DNA of 64,000 nt from Luteococcus sp038433155 (GTDB lineage Bacteria > Actinomycetota > Actinomycetes > Propionibacteriales > Propionibacteriaceae). The notes beneath the pieces are model-generated. The model was not told the DNA's origin. It made no database searches and saw only the letters and a list, made by a program, of their open reading frames with translations. The DNA is taken from positions 186,001 through 250,000 of the forward strand of contig NZ_JBCDMW010000019.1 in the NCBI RefSeq assembly GCF_038433155.1, written 5' to 3'. Within the stretch, counting starts at the first letter, position 1. Each line of letters opens with the position of its first letter. Of this stretch, positions 51,349 through 59,022 are shown piece by piece. The translations under genes were made by a program, and so were the position numbers.

Positions 51349-52499
51349 GCCAGCACCGCCGCGGTCATCTTGCTGAGCGGCTCGGACAGGGCATTGACAG
51401 AGTCAGACAGCTCCTTGACCTGCTCCTTGGTGAGCTTGTCGTAGCTGACGAAACCGTTGCCCTGCTTCTGTGCATCCAGTAGCTTCTGCAGGTTGGCGAA
51501 TTCCTTCTCGATCTGGCCGTCCAGGGCGGCATCCTTCTTCTTGAGCAGGGGACGCAGCCCCTCCCAGGCAACGCGCGCGCCGTCGATGTTGGCCTGGAAG
51601 TCCCACAGGTCGGTGCGGCTCCAGTACTCCTCCTCGCCGGTCACCTTGCCGCTGGCCACCTCGTCCAGCAGGCCCTTGGCGCCATTGCTGATCTCGTCGG
51701 CGGTGAAGGTGAGCTTGCGGGTGCGCTGGTGCAGCGTCTTGGTGTCGGCCAGCAGGGTGTCGGCGATCTTGCCGCGCTCCGCGGCGGTCATGGCCGTGTA
51801 GCCCTGGGCGCGGGCGGGCCACAGATCCTTCTCCAGCCGGTGCCAGCCGGTGAAGACCTGGCCCTTCTCCAGATCGGCCTCCCGGGCGTCCATTCGCGGA
51901 TCGAGGTCACCGAAGCTCTCCGCGACGGTCTCGACCCGCTCCCAGTGCACCCGGGCGTCGGGGTAGAGGGCGCGGGCCTCGTCGTCCTTGCCGGCCTTGA
52001 CCGCGGCGACGAACTTCTCGGTCTTGGTCAGCAGCTGATCGGTCTGGTCCTTCACATAACCGGCGTAGGCGGTGCTGGCCTGCTCGACGAACTGCTTGTC
52101 GTCGCCGGTGGGGCCCACCTGCTCGCCGGAGTCGGTGACGACGAAGGGCGCGCGAATGCCCTCTCCCACCATGCCGGGCTTGCAGGCGGTGAAGTAGTCA
52201 CCGGCGGGGATGCTGAGCACCAGGTCACGCGACAGGCCGGGGCCGATGTTCTCCACCTCGCCGACGATCCGTAGGCCGTCGGAGCCCAGCACGTAGAACT
52301 CGTTGACCTTGCTGCCGTTGTTGGCGACGCTGAAGGTGACGGTGCCCGACGGGGCCTTGGCGGAGGAGACCTCGCAGGAACTGTCACCCGCCTTCACGCT
52401 GAGGTGCCGCTCGTCGTTGGGGGCAGCCGCGGTGTTGTCGGTGCAGCCGGCCAGGGCGAAGGCGCCGATGGCCAGTAGCGCAGTGGTCTTGCGGATCAT
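51345..52499 (-). CDS. efeO: Iron uptake lipoprotein EfeO
   Basis: 384 residues. Lipobox LAGC after the signal peptide. An N-terminal cupredoxin domain (about 30-125) precedes an M75/imelysin domain (about 140-384) with the metal-binding HxxE in VHWERVE and GWHRLEKDLWP. It captures iron outside the membrane and delivers it to EfeU. ATG 52499 sits in an ATGA overlap with efeU; an upstream extension in this frame is only a shadow of efeU. Confidence 0.94.
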   Translation of the reverse strand: MIRKTTALLAIGAFALAGCTDNTAAAPNDERHLSVKAGDSSCEVSSAKAPSGTVTFSVANNGSKVNEFYVLGSDGLRIVGEVENIGPGLSRDLVLSIPAGDYFTACKPGMVGEGIRAPFVVTDSGEQVGPTGDDKQFVEQASTAYAGYVKDQTDQLLTKTEKFVAAVKAGKDDEARALYPDARVHWERVETVAESFGDLDPRMDAREADLEKGQVFTGWHRLEKDLWPARAQGYTAMTAAERGKIADTLLADTKTLHQRTRKLTFTADEISNGAKGLLDEVASGKVTGEEEYWSRTDLWDFQANIDGARVAWEGLRPLLKKKDAALDGQIEKEFANLQKLLDAQKQGNGFVSYDKLTKEQVKELSDSVNALSEPLSKMTAAVLA

Positions 52500-53380
52500 G
52501 CACGGTCTCCAATGGTCTGGGGCGTCGACGACGCCGATTCGGTTGTGGGGGTGTCTGTGGTTGGGGTGTGCGCGCGTCGCAGACGCTGGATGAACAGCGG
52601 CGCCACGATCAGCAGGTAGGCCCACCAGGCAATGGCCTCCAGCACGGTGGCGGCGGGCGAGAAGTTGAACACACCCTTGAGCAGGGTGCCGATGATGCTG
52701 CCGGGCGGGATGGTGCCGCTGACGTCGTAGGCCAGGGTGTTGAGCCCGGGCAGGAAGCGCGCCTCCTGCAGGTCATGGATGCCATAGGCCAGGACGCCAG
52801 CGGCGATGATCACCAGGAAGCCGCCGGTCCAGGCAAAGAACTTGGAGAGGTTGACCTTGACGGTGCCGCGGTAGATCAGCCAGCCGATCACCACCGCCAC
52901 GGCCAGCCCGAGCAGGGCGCCGATCAGCGGTTCGGTGGTGGACTGGCCGTCGCGCGACGCGGCGCGGGTGGCGGCCCAGATGAACAGGGCGGTCTCCAGA
53001 CCCTCGCGGCCGACGGACAGGGTTCCGACCAGCGGCAGCGCCCACCAGGACTCCCCCGCGGCGTCCACCTGGCCGCGCAGACCGCGCGCCAAGGTGCGGC
53101 CCGCCGTCGCCATCCACAGGATCATCCAGGTGACCATGCCGACGGCGACGATGCTCAGGCTGCCGCCAATCAGCTCCTGCGCCTCGAAGGTGAGCCCCTT
53201 GGGGCCGAAGGTGAGCACCGCGCCGAAGGCGAGGGAGACCACGATCGCGATCCCGACCCCGGCCCAGACCCGGGAGAGCAGGGCTCGCCGGTTGGTCTTG
53301 ACCAGGTAAGCGACCAGGATGCTGACCACCAGCGATGCCTCCAGGCCCTCACGCAGGCCGATCAGAAAGTTCCCGAGCAT
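52496..53380 (-). CDS. efeU: Iron permease EfeU (Ftr1-like)
   Basis: 294 residues, seven transmembrane helices. Two REGLE motifs (LREGLEAS at about 10-17 and VGREGLETA at mid-protein) are the iron-binding sites of Ftr1-type permeases. The last 25 residues are a Thr/Pro/Ser cytoplasmic tail. AAGGGAGAGCG precedes ATG 53380. An iron box lies 20 bases upstream, so this is the promoter-proximal gene of an iron-repressed efeUOB operon. Confidence 0.94.
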   Translation of the reverse strand: MLGNFLIGLREGLEASLVVSILVAYLVKTNRRALLSRVWAGVGIAIVVSLAFGAVLTFGPKGLTFEAQELIGGSLSIVAVGMVTWMILWMATAGRTLARGLRGQVDAAGESWWALPLVGTLSVGREGLETALFIWAATRAASRDGQSTTEPLIGALLGLAVAVVIGWLIYRGTVKVNLSKFFAWTGGFLVIIAAGVLAYGIHDLQEARFLPGLNTLAYDVSGTIPPGSIIGTLLKGVFNFSPAATVLEAIAWWAYLLIVAPLFIQRLRRAHTPTTDTPTTESASSTPQTIGDRA

Positions 53381-53399
53381 CGCTCTCCCTTGAGTGGAA

Positions 53400-53418
53400 T
53401 TAGGCTCGCCTAACCTAA
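53400..53418. promoter_or_regulatory. IdeR/DtxR iron box upstream of efeUOB
   Basis: Read on the minus strand, TTAGGTTAGGCGAGCCTAA agrees with the textbook IdeR/DtxR consensus at 17 of 19 positions. It ends 20 bases before the efeU start codon. Second such site in the window. Confidence 0.87.
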
Positions 53419-53498
53419 GCCCGTTGGCTTGAATTGCGCAAGTCCCGGGTTGCGTAAGTCCCCCAGCCCTGCCGGCCGGCAGATCAGAGGGGACCCAC

Positions 53499-53513
53499 TT
53501 GAACACTGTTCAA
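53499..53513. promoter_or_regulatory. Perfect 15-bp palindrome, BioQ-like operator, before bioF
   Basis: TTGAACACTGTTCAA is a perfect inverted repeat (7-base arms, one central base). It contains TGAAC-N3-GTTCA, the form reported for BioQ (TetR-family biotin repressor) sites in Corynebacterium and Mycobacterium. TTGAAC can double as a -35, with TAGCGT at 53524-53529 as the -10. It lies 51 bases before the bioF ATG, which fits repression by promoter occlusion. Confidence 0.7.
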
Positions 53514-53564
53514 GTTTGGGTGTTAGCGTGGCTCCACAGACTGCCGACGCGATGGGGTGACCGC

Positions 53565-54518
53565 ATGAGCAGCTGGCAGCAGTGGGCCATGAACCGCGCC
53601 GAGAGAGCCTCTCGCACCGGGATTGAGCGCACCACCCGGACGGCCCCGCCCGACGCCCTGGACCTGGCCTCCAACGACTATCTGGGGCTCAGTCAACACC
53701 TTGAGGTCCTGGCCGCAGCCGCCCGGCACCTTGCCGCGGGGCCACTGGGTGCGGGGGCATCCCGCGTCGTCACCGGCACCCACCCCGCCCACGAGGAGCT
53801 GGAGGCAGAGCTGTGTGCGCTGACCGGCGCCCGTGCCGCCCTGGCCTTCTCCTCCGGCTACACCGCCAATCTGGGCGTGCTCGCTGCGCTGGCGGGCCCC
53901 CGCAGCCGGCTGCTGCTGGATTCCCAGGCGCACGCCAGCCTGCATGACGGAGCCCGGTTGGCCCATGCCGAGGTGCAGCTCTTTGCGCACAATGATCTGG
54001 GCACGCTGCGCACCCTGCTGGCCGATGAACGAGGACGCCGGACCACCGTCGTGGTGGAATCGGTCTACTCGGTGCTGGGCGACTCCGCCCCACTGCCGGA
54101 GCCGGCGGCGCTGTGCCGCGAATTCGATGCGGCCCTGCTGGTGGACGAGGCGCACACCATCGCAACCCTCCCCGAGGGCAGCTGGGTGGTCCGTGCCGGT
54201 CTCTGGGACGCCCCCGGCGCCCCACCCGTCCTGGTGAGCGCCACCCTGTCCAAGGCCTTGGGAGGGCAGGGCGGCGCGATCCTGCTGGGTGGGGACGACG
54301 CCGAGATCTGGCGCGCCCACCTGGTGAACCTGGCCCGTGCCTTCATCTTTGACACGGGCCTGGCGCCCGTCGTCGCGGCCGGGGCCGCACAGGCCTGCCG
54401 GGTGGCACGCACCAGCGGACTCCCCGAACGATTGGCCGCCAACCGGCAGCGGATCATCTCGGCGATGCGCCAGCGCCCTCTCAGGCGCAGCATCTGGAAA
54501 CCGGTGACGGGGCGGTGA
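53565..54518 (+). CDS. bioF: 8-amino-7-oxononanoate synthase (KAPA synthase), frameshifted near its 3' end
   Basis: 317 residues in this frame from ATG 53565. PLP-dependent enzyme that joins pimeloyl thioester and alanine in biotin synthesis. ASNDYLGL, GAGASRVVTG, SGYTANLG, DEAHTIA (D194, H197) and the PLP lysine K230 in SATLSKALGG are all present. Similarity stops near residue 305: the family's C-terminal region (APSQAQHLETGDGAVISL... GCFRPPSVPD) continues in the -1 frame from about 54456-54476, so the true product would include the downstream frame. The last dozen residues encoded here (RPLRRSIWKPVTGR) are out of frame. A TTG at 53499 in the same frame lies inside the operator and is not used. 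Confidence 0.85.
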   Translation: MSSWQQWAMNRAERASRTGIERTTRTAPPDALDLASNDYLGLSQHLEVLAAAARHLAAGPLGAGASRVVTGTHPAHEELEAELCALTGARAALAFSSGYTANLGVLAALAGPRSRLLLDSQAHASLHDGARLAHAEVQLFAHNDLGTLRTLLADERGRRTTVVVESVYSVLGDSAPLPEPAALCREFDAALLVDEAHTIATLPEGSWVVRAGLWDAPGAPPVLVSATLSKALGGQGGAILLGGDDAEIWRAHLVNLARAFIFDTGLAPVVAAGAAQACRVARTSGLPERLAANRQRIISAMRQRPLRRSIWKPVTGR

Positions 54519-55927
54519 TCTCGCTACGGATGCCCAGCCCAACCATTGCCCTGGCAGCGGCCCAGACTCTGCGCGGGCGCGGAATCCTGGTGGGCTGCTT
54601 CCGGCCGCCGAGCGTGCCCGACCGGATTGCACGGCTACGCCTGACCGCCCACGCGAACACCCCACCCGAACGGCTGGACCTGGCCCTGACACAGGTGGCC
54701 GACGTCGTGGAGACCGCATGGGGTGCCCCCACCACCTGCCCCTTCCAGCACACCGACGGCCGCCCGGCGCAGGTGTCCACGGATCATCGGCTGGTGTCCC
54801 AGCCCGCCCAGGTGCGTGAGGTCCTCGGCCGTCCGGCTGACTTTGCCGCAGACAATGCCCTGCAGGCCCTGCGTCCCTTCACCCGTGAGTCCGCGCGGGT
54901 CCTGGTGCAGGCCGGCTTCCGGCTGCCACCGGTGCTGGCCTCCGCCAATGGCGAGGCGCACCGTGCGGTCCGACGCGTCGTCACACCCTTCTTCTCGCCC
55001 GGCAAGGTGAAGGCCCAGCGTCAGGTGGTACGACGGCTGGTGCGGGAGGAGCTTGCCGAACTGGCGCCCCGCCTGACCCACGGGGTGGATCTGGCCGTCA
55101 CCATTGCCGCCCATGCCCCGGCGCAGATTGCGGCCAGCCTGACCGGCGTCCCGAATCCGCCCCATCATGAGCTGGCACGATGGAGTGCCGATTCGCTGGA
55201 ACTCTTCTGGGGTTGGCCCGACGATGCCCGCCAGCTGCAGCTGGCCCGCTCGGCGGCCGAGCTCCACACGTGGTTGCGACAGGCGGTGCGCGCCAGCGCG
55301 GGCACCGGCAATCTCTTCGACGCATTGGCGGCCGAAGGGCTCGGGGAAGACCAGATCGTCTCCCTGGGCTACTTCCTGGTGATCGCCGAGCAGGAGACCA
55401 CCAGGATGTTGATTGCCACCTGCCTGCAGCACGCCCTGTCCGAGCCACAGCGATGGGTCGCCTGTGGCGCTCCGGAAACCGGCGAGCAGGCCGCGTCGGA
55501 GCTGGTGGGCGAGGTGCTCGCGGAGATGTCCTCGGTGCCCACCTGGCGTCGGATCGCCGTGCGCGACACCGTGCTGGCCGGCGCATCTATTTCGGCTGGC
55601 GAGGAGGTCCTGGTGCAGCTTTCCGGCGGACATGAGTCGCCCGCCAAGGCTGACCCGTCACTGGCCTTCGGCTACGGCATCCATCGCTGCCTGGGTGCTT
55701 CCCTGGCGGAGCTGGAGGCAACGGTGATCCTGCACGAGACCGCGCGCGCCCTGCCCGATGCCCGCCTGGTCAGCGGGGAAACCACGTGGCTACGGCTACT
55801 GAGCTTCCAGTCACCCCGCTCCTTGGTGGTGACACGTCAGGCCAACCCCACCCAGACTTCCAGCTCTACCGAACCGTCGGGGAGAAAGCCCAGAGGCGAC
55901 AACACACGCACGCCCGGCCGACGGTAA
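54515..55927 (+). CDS. BioF C-terminus fused in frame to a cytochrome P450
   Basis: 470 residues counted from GTG 54515; the frame is open further upstream. Residues 1-72 are the missing BioF C-terminal domain. Without any stop they run into a P450 (about 76-441): C-helix GEAHRAV, I-helix AEQETT (291-296, Gly of the usual AGxET replaced), haem loop FGYGIHRCLG with ligand C392. The K-helix ExxR reads EVLA (333-336): the Arg is lost. BioI-type P450s cleave acyl-ACP to pimeloyl-ACP, the BioF substrate, so fusion makes sense. Restoring one base would give a single protein of about 787 residues. If the P450 is made alone, GTG 54695 or 54707 are possible starts. The last 91 bases overlap the convergent GH94 gene. 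Confidence 0.75.
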   Translation: MISLRMPSPTIALAAAQTLRGRGILVGCFRPPSVPDRIARLRLTAHANTPPERLDLALTQVADVVETAWGAPTTCPFQHTDGRPAQVSTDHRLVSQPAQVREVLGRPADFAADNALQALRPFTRESARVLVQAGFRLPPVLASANGEAHRAVRRVVTPFFSPGKVKAQRQVVRRLVREELAELAPRLTHGVDLAVTIAAHAPAQIAASLTGVPNPPHHELARWSADSLELFWGWPDDARQLQLARSAAELHTWLRQAVRASAGTGNLFDALAAEGLGEDQIVSLGYFLVIAEQETTRMLIATCLQHALSEPQRWVACGAPETGEQAASELVGEVLAEMSSVPTWRRIAVRDTVLAGASISAGEEVLVQLSGGHESPAKADPSLAFGYGIHRCLGASLAELEATVILHETARALPDARLVSGETTWLRLLSFQSPRSLVVTRQANPTQTSSSTEPSGRKPRGDNTRTPGRR

Positions 55928-58900
55928 CGAGCTCGAAGCGCTTCCACCTCGGCTGCCACACCATTGACCAGGAGTTTCGTCACACCATGTCCGTCACCGA
56001 CGACGTGATAGGTGATCCGCAGCTCACGTCCGTCAACAGGCACTGTGGCACACAGCCCGTCGAGCGCCGCGGGGAGCACCGGGTCGATCTCCAGGCCGGT
56101 GGCCCGGCGACGCACGCCCAGCACCTTCTCCACCACCAGGCGCAGCACCAGCCCGGGGCCCGAGGAGTAGACGCGCCAGCCGCCCTCGAAGCGGGTGTTG
56201 TCGTCGAACAGTTCCTCGGCGCGCTGACTGGCGTCATAGCGGTCGGTGAACCAGGCGTCGGAGGATGAGTAATAGCAGTTGGCCTGCCGCGGGGCCGCGC
56301 CGGGGATCCGGCCGGTCATGCCGACCGGCACCACCTTCATCAGCTCGGTCCACATCTGCTCAGCCATCCCCAGGTGGGTCAGCGCCTCGACGTGGCGGAC
56401 GTGGGCGTGGGTGTACATCAGGCCAATCTCCCGGCCCCAGAAGGTGGCGGCCTCGGCACGCTTGAAGACCTGCATGGTGCCGCCGGAGTAGGCCACCGGC
56501 ACGTCGAACAGATAGCTGCCGGTGGGGCCGGCCAGGTGCTGCTCAATGATCTCCTGGTGGTGCCGGGCCTGTTCGAGGGTGAGCAGTTCATCGCTGATGG
56601 CGTGGATTATCTGCAGCACGCCATGGTGCAGACCGGTGCGCTGGTCGCGCGGGTGCACCAAGTGCTCGATGTCGTCGCCCACCACGACATAGCCGGCCAG
56701 CTCGTCGTCAACCAGCAGCACCTCGGCGAAGGCCTGTCGGGTGCGCTCGACGATCCCCGTCAAGCGTTTGGCCATCTGGGGCCAGACCTCGCGCAGTTGC
56801 TCGGCCAGCAGCCCCAAGGACTGGATCTCCAGTTCTGTGGTCCATGTGGAACACATCTGCTCAGCCAGTTCCGGGCGTGCCGGCTGCAGGGAGTCGTTCC
56901 AGTCACCATGACCGTAGGAGGGCAACCGCTCGTCACGAGTGCGGTGCGCACAGATGTTGTCCACGGCCCGCTCGAGGTGTCCGCGCAGGTCTTCGGCGGG
57001 CAGGATCGTGTCCGTGCCGACGATGCTGGCGCGCTCGTCGAGGATGGAGACATCCCCCGTCACCGCCAGGTATTCGGCCAACGCCAGCAGCGGCCAGTAG
57101 ACCACGTCGCCATGTGCCTCGCGGTGACCCGGGCCGGCCATCTGGGGCAGGAAGTGGAACCACTGCGGCCATCCGCCGTCGTCCTGCTGCCCGGTGAAGA
57201 TCTGCACCAGGGTGCGCCGCAGAGCCTGCGTCTCATCGGTGGCCAGCAGTAGCCCGACGGGCCCTTGGCAGACGTCGCGCACACCCCACGCCCCGCCGGT
57301 GTACTGTTCCAGCCCACGCGGGGTCTGGAAGTGGACGGCGGCGTCGTGCACCAGGCTGGTCAGGAAACGACCCAGGTCTGAAGCCTCGCCATCACCGTCG
57401 ACGGCCAGCGTCGGGGTGCGCCAGGCCTGCGGGTTCACTTCCTCCACGTCGTCGACGGGCAGCCGCAGCCGGACGGCCACCTCCTGCGCCGCGGTCCAGG
57501 TGATGGTGCGCACCCCAAGCCCACGGGAAATTCCGTCAGCGAACAGGGAGGCGTCGCTGGCCTGCTGGCCGCCGGGGGCCTCGACGGCCAGGCCGTCGTG
57601 CTCCTCGGCCAGCACCAGCATCAGGTCCACGGGCTGGCCCTCCACCCGAACCTCGAGGCCCACCTCGTGATTGCTGCGCAGGGCGGTGCGCACGGTGACG
57701 GTACTGCCCACCAGGTCGGCGGCCAGCCGATAGGTCCACTGCGCCTCGAGGTCCTGCACCCGCCACAGGCTGGGGGTGGTCAGCAGCTGCCACGCCCCAC
57801 CGTCGCGGGCCACCAGCAGGCGCGCCCCGGCGGCTTCGGACAGCCCCAGGTAGGAGCGACGAATGCTGAGCCGCTCACCGGCCGACGCGGGGCCGAAGGT
57901 CACCTGGGAGGCGAAGACACCGGACATCCACGCGGTGGAGGCCAAGGCCTGGCCGTCTGCGACGGGCCGCGGCGAGAAGTGCAGGATGGCACCATGCGGG
58001 CGCAGCACCTGCTTCTCCTTGGTGCCGGCCACCACGTGCGTTGCGCCGTCGAAGCCGGAGAGGAAGCATCCCTCGGCGTCGCGCTCCACATTGGTCAACG
58101 CGCCGGCCGGATCCTCGGGATTGATGTCCACCGTGGCAACCCGGACCGGGCTGAAGACGGTGCTGACCACGGATCCGGTGTGCTCGGATCCGGTGTTCTC
58201 GGGCAGCGGAGCCCAGGTGCGGGCCGCCAGAGCGTCGAACAGCCGCGATGCGTCGGCCTCACCCGTGGCCTCGGGATGGTGGGCGACGACGTGGATCCAG
58301 AAGACGCCGTCGCGCTTCTCGCCGGGGGCCAAGGTGATCGGCGCGGTCTGCAGCGCCGCCAGGGTGTGTTCGTGCTGCAACCGCACACCCGGCAGGTCTC
58401 GGGACAGGTCCAGGCCCTCGCCGCGGTGGTGGTCCAACAATTGCAGGGCGTCGGTGGCCCAGCCGGCCACGGGTTCGCTGCTGCCCAGCGCCGCCCACGG
58501 CTGGCGCTCTCCTGGCATGTTCTGCCGCACGGCCAGGGCCAGTGAGTCCCCCAACGCCACGGGGGTGAGGTCCAGGTACTGGCTGACGTAGTACTCGCTG
58601 CGCCGCAGGTCATCCCACGGTGTCAGGGCCACATCCAGGGTACAGACGACGTCGACGCAGACGGGGGCGTCGGTGGTGTTGGTGAGTTGCCACCGCCAGC
58701 CCAGCAGATCGTCGTCGGCGTCGAACCAGCAGCTGTGGGTAATGCCGTCGAGGCTGCCCCGCACACCGGTGAGCCCACCGACGGCGAACGTCTCCCCCGC
58801 GCTGGAGGGGCCGGTCAGGGGCCGCACTGCGCTGACTGCCTCGTCCTGGCGCACCCGAAGCCACAGGTTGGCTGGGCCGGCCTCCAGATCGGTGGCCGGG

Positions 58901-58977
58901 TAGAGCAGCATGCTCAGGCCGTCGACCTCAAGTTGTTGCAGCGCGCCGGAGGAGGTGGTGCGGACGGTGGTGCTCAT
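55837..58977 (-). CDS. GH94 phosphorylase, probably 1,2-beta-oligoglucan phosphorylase
   Basis: 1046 residues. N-terminal beta-sandwich region (to about 520) and an (alpha/alpha)6 barrel (about 535-960). GH94 marks: GGAWGVRDVCQGPVGLLL, GGWPQWFHFLPQMAG, HGDVVYWPLLAL and SYGHGDWNDSL (the general acid is an Asp of GDWND, 692-695). The size and the neighbours (GH3, GH144, ABC permeases) match sophorooligosaccharide phosphorylases as in the Listeria innocua locus, which release glucose-1-phosphate from beta-1,2-glucans. No signal peptide: cytoplasmic. ATG 58977 is chosen for AGGAG upstream; an ATG at 59001 precedes that site. Its 3' end overlaps the P450 gene by 91 bases. Confidence 0.85.
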   Translation of the reverse strand: MSTTVRTTSSGALQQLEVDGLSMLLYPATDLEAGPANLWLRVRQDEAVSAVRPLTGPSSAGETFAVGGLTGVRGSLDGITHSCWFDADDDLLGWRWQLTNTTDAPVCVDVVCTLDVALTPWDDLRRSEYYVSQYLDLTPVALGDSLALAVRQNMPGERQPWAALGSSEPVAGWATDALQLLDHHRGEGLDLSRDLPGVRLQHEHTLAALQTAPITLAPGEKRDGVFWIHVVAHHPEATGEADASRLFDALAARTWAPLPENTGSEHTGSVVSTVFSPVRVATVDINPEDPAGALTNVERDAEGCFLSGFDGATHVVAGTKEKQVLRPHGAILHFSPRPVADGQALASTAWMSGVFASQVTFGPASAGERLSIRRSYLGLSEAAGARLLVARDGGAWQLLTTPSLWRVQDLEAQWTYRLAADLVGSTVTVRTALRSNHEVGLEVRVEGQPVDLMLVLAEEHDGLAVEAPGGQQASDASLFADGISRGLGVRTITWTAAQEVAVRLRLPVDDVEEVNPQAWRTPTLAVDGDGEASDLGRFLTSLVHDAAVHFQTPRGLEQYTGGAWGVRDVCQGPVGLLLATDETQALRRTLVQIFTGQQDDGGWPQWFHFLPQMAGPGHREAHGDVVYWPLLALAEYLAVTGDVSILDERASIVGTDTILPAEDLRGHLERAVDNICAHRTRDERLPSYGHGDWNDSLQPARPELAEQMCSTWTTELEIQSLGLLAEQLREVWPQMAKRLTGIVERTRQAFAEVLLVDDELAGYVVVGDDIEHLVHPRDQRTGLHHGVLQIIHAISDELLTLEQARHHQEIIEQHLAGPTGSYLFDVPVAYSGGTMQVFKRAEAATFWGREIGLMYTHAHVRHVEALTHLGMAEQMWTELMKVVPVGMTGRIPGAAPRQANCYYSSSDAWFTDRYDASQRAEELFDDNTRFEGGWRVYSSGPGLVLRLVVEKVLGVRRRATGLEIDPVLPAALDGLCATVPVDGRELRITYHVVGDGHGVTKLLVNGVAAEVEALRARYRRPGVRVLSPLGFLPDGSVELEVWVGLA

Positions 58978-59022
58978 GCTTGTTCTTTCTCCTGATGACA
59001 TGGGGGCCGTGCGGATGGTGGG

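Noticed and set aside
54440..54520. Programmed -1 ribosomal frameshift in bioF-P450
   Set aside because: Not accepted as the explanation: no X-XXY-YYZ heptamer or obvious downstream stem was found; mutation or assembly error is simpler.
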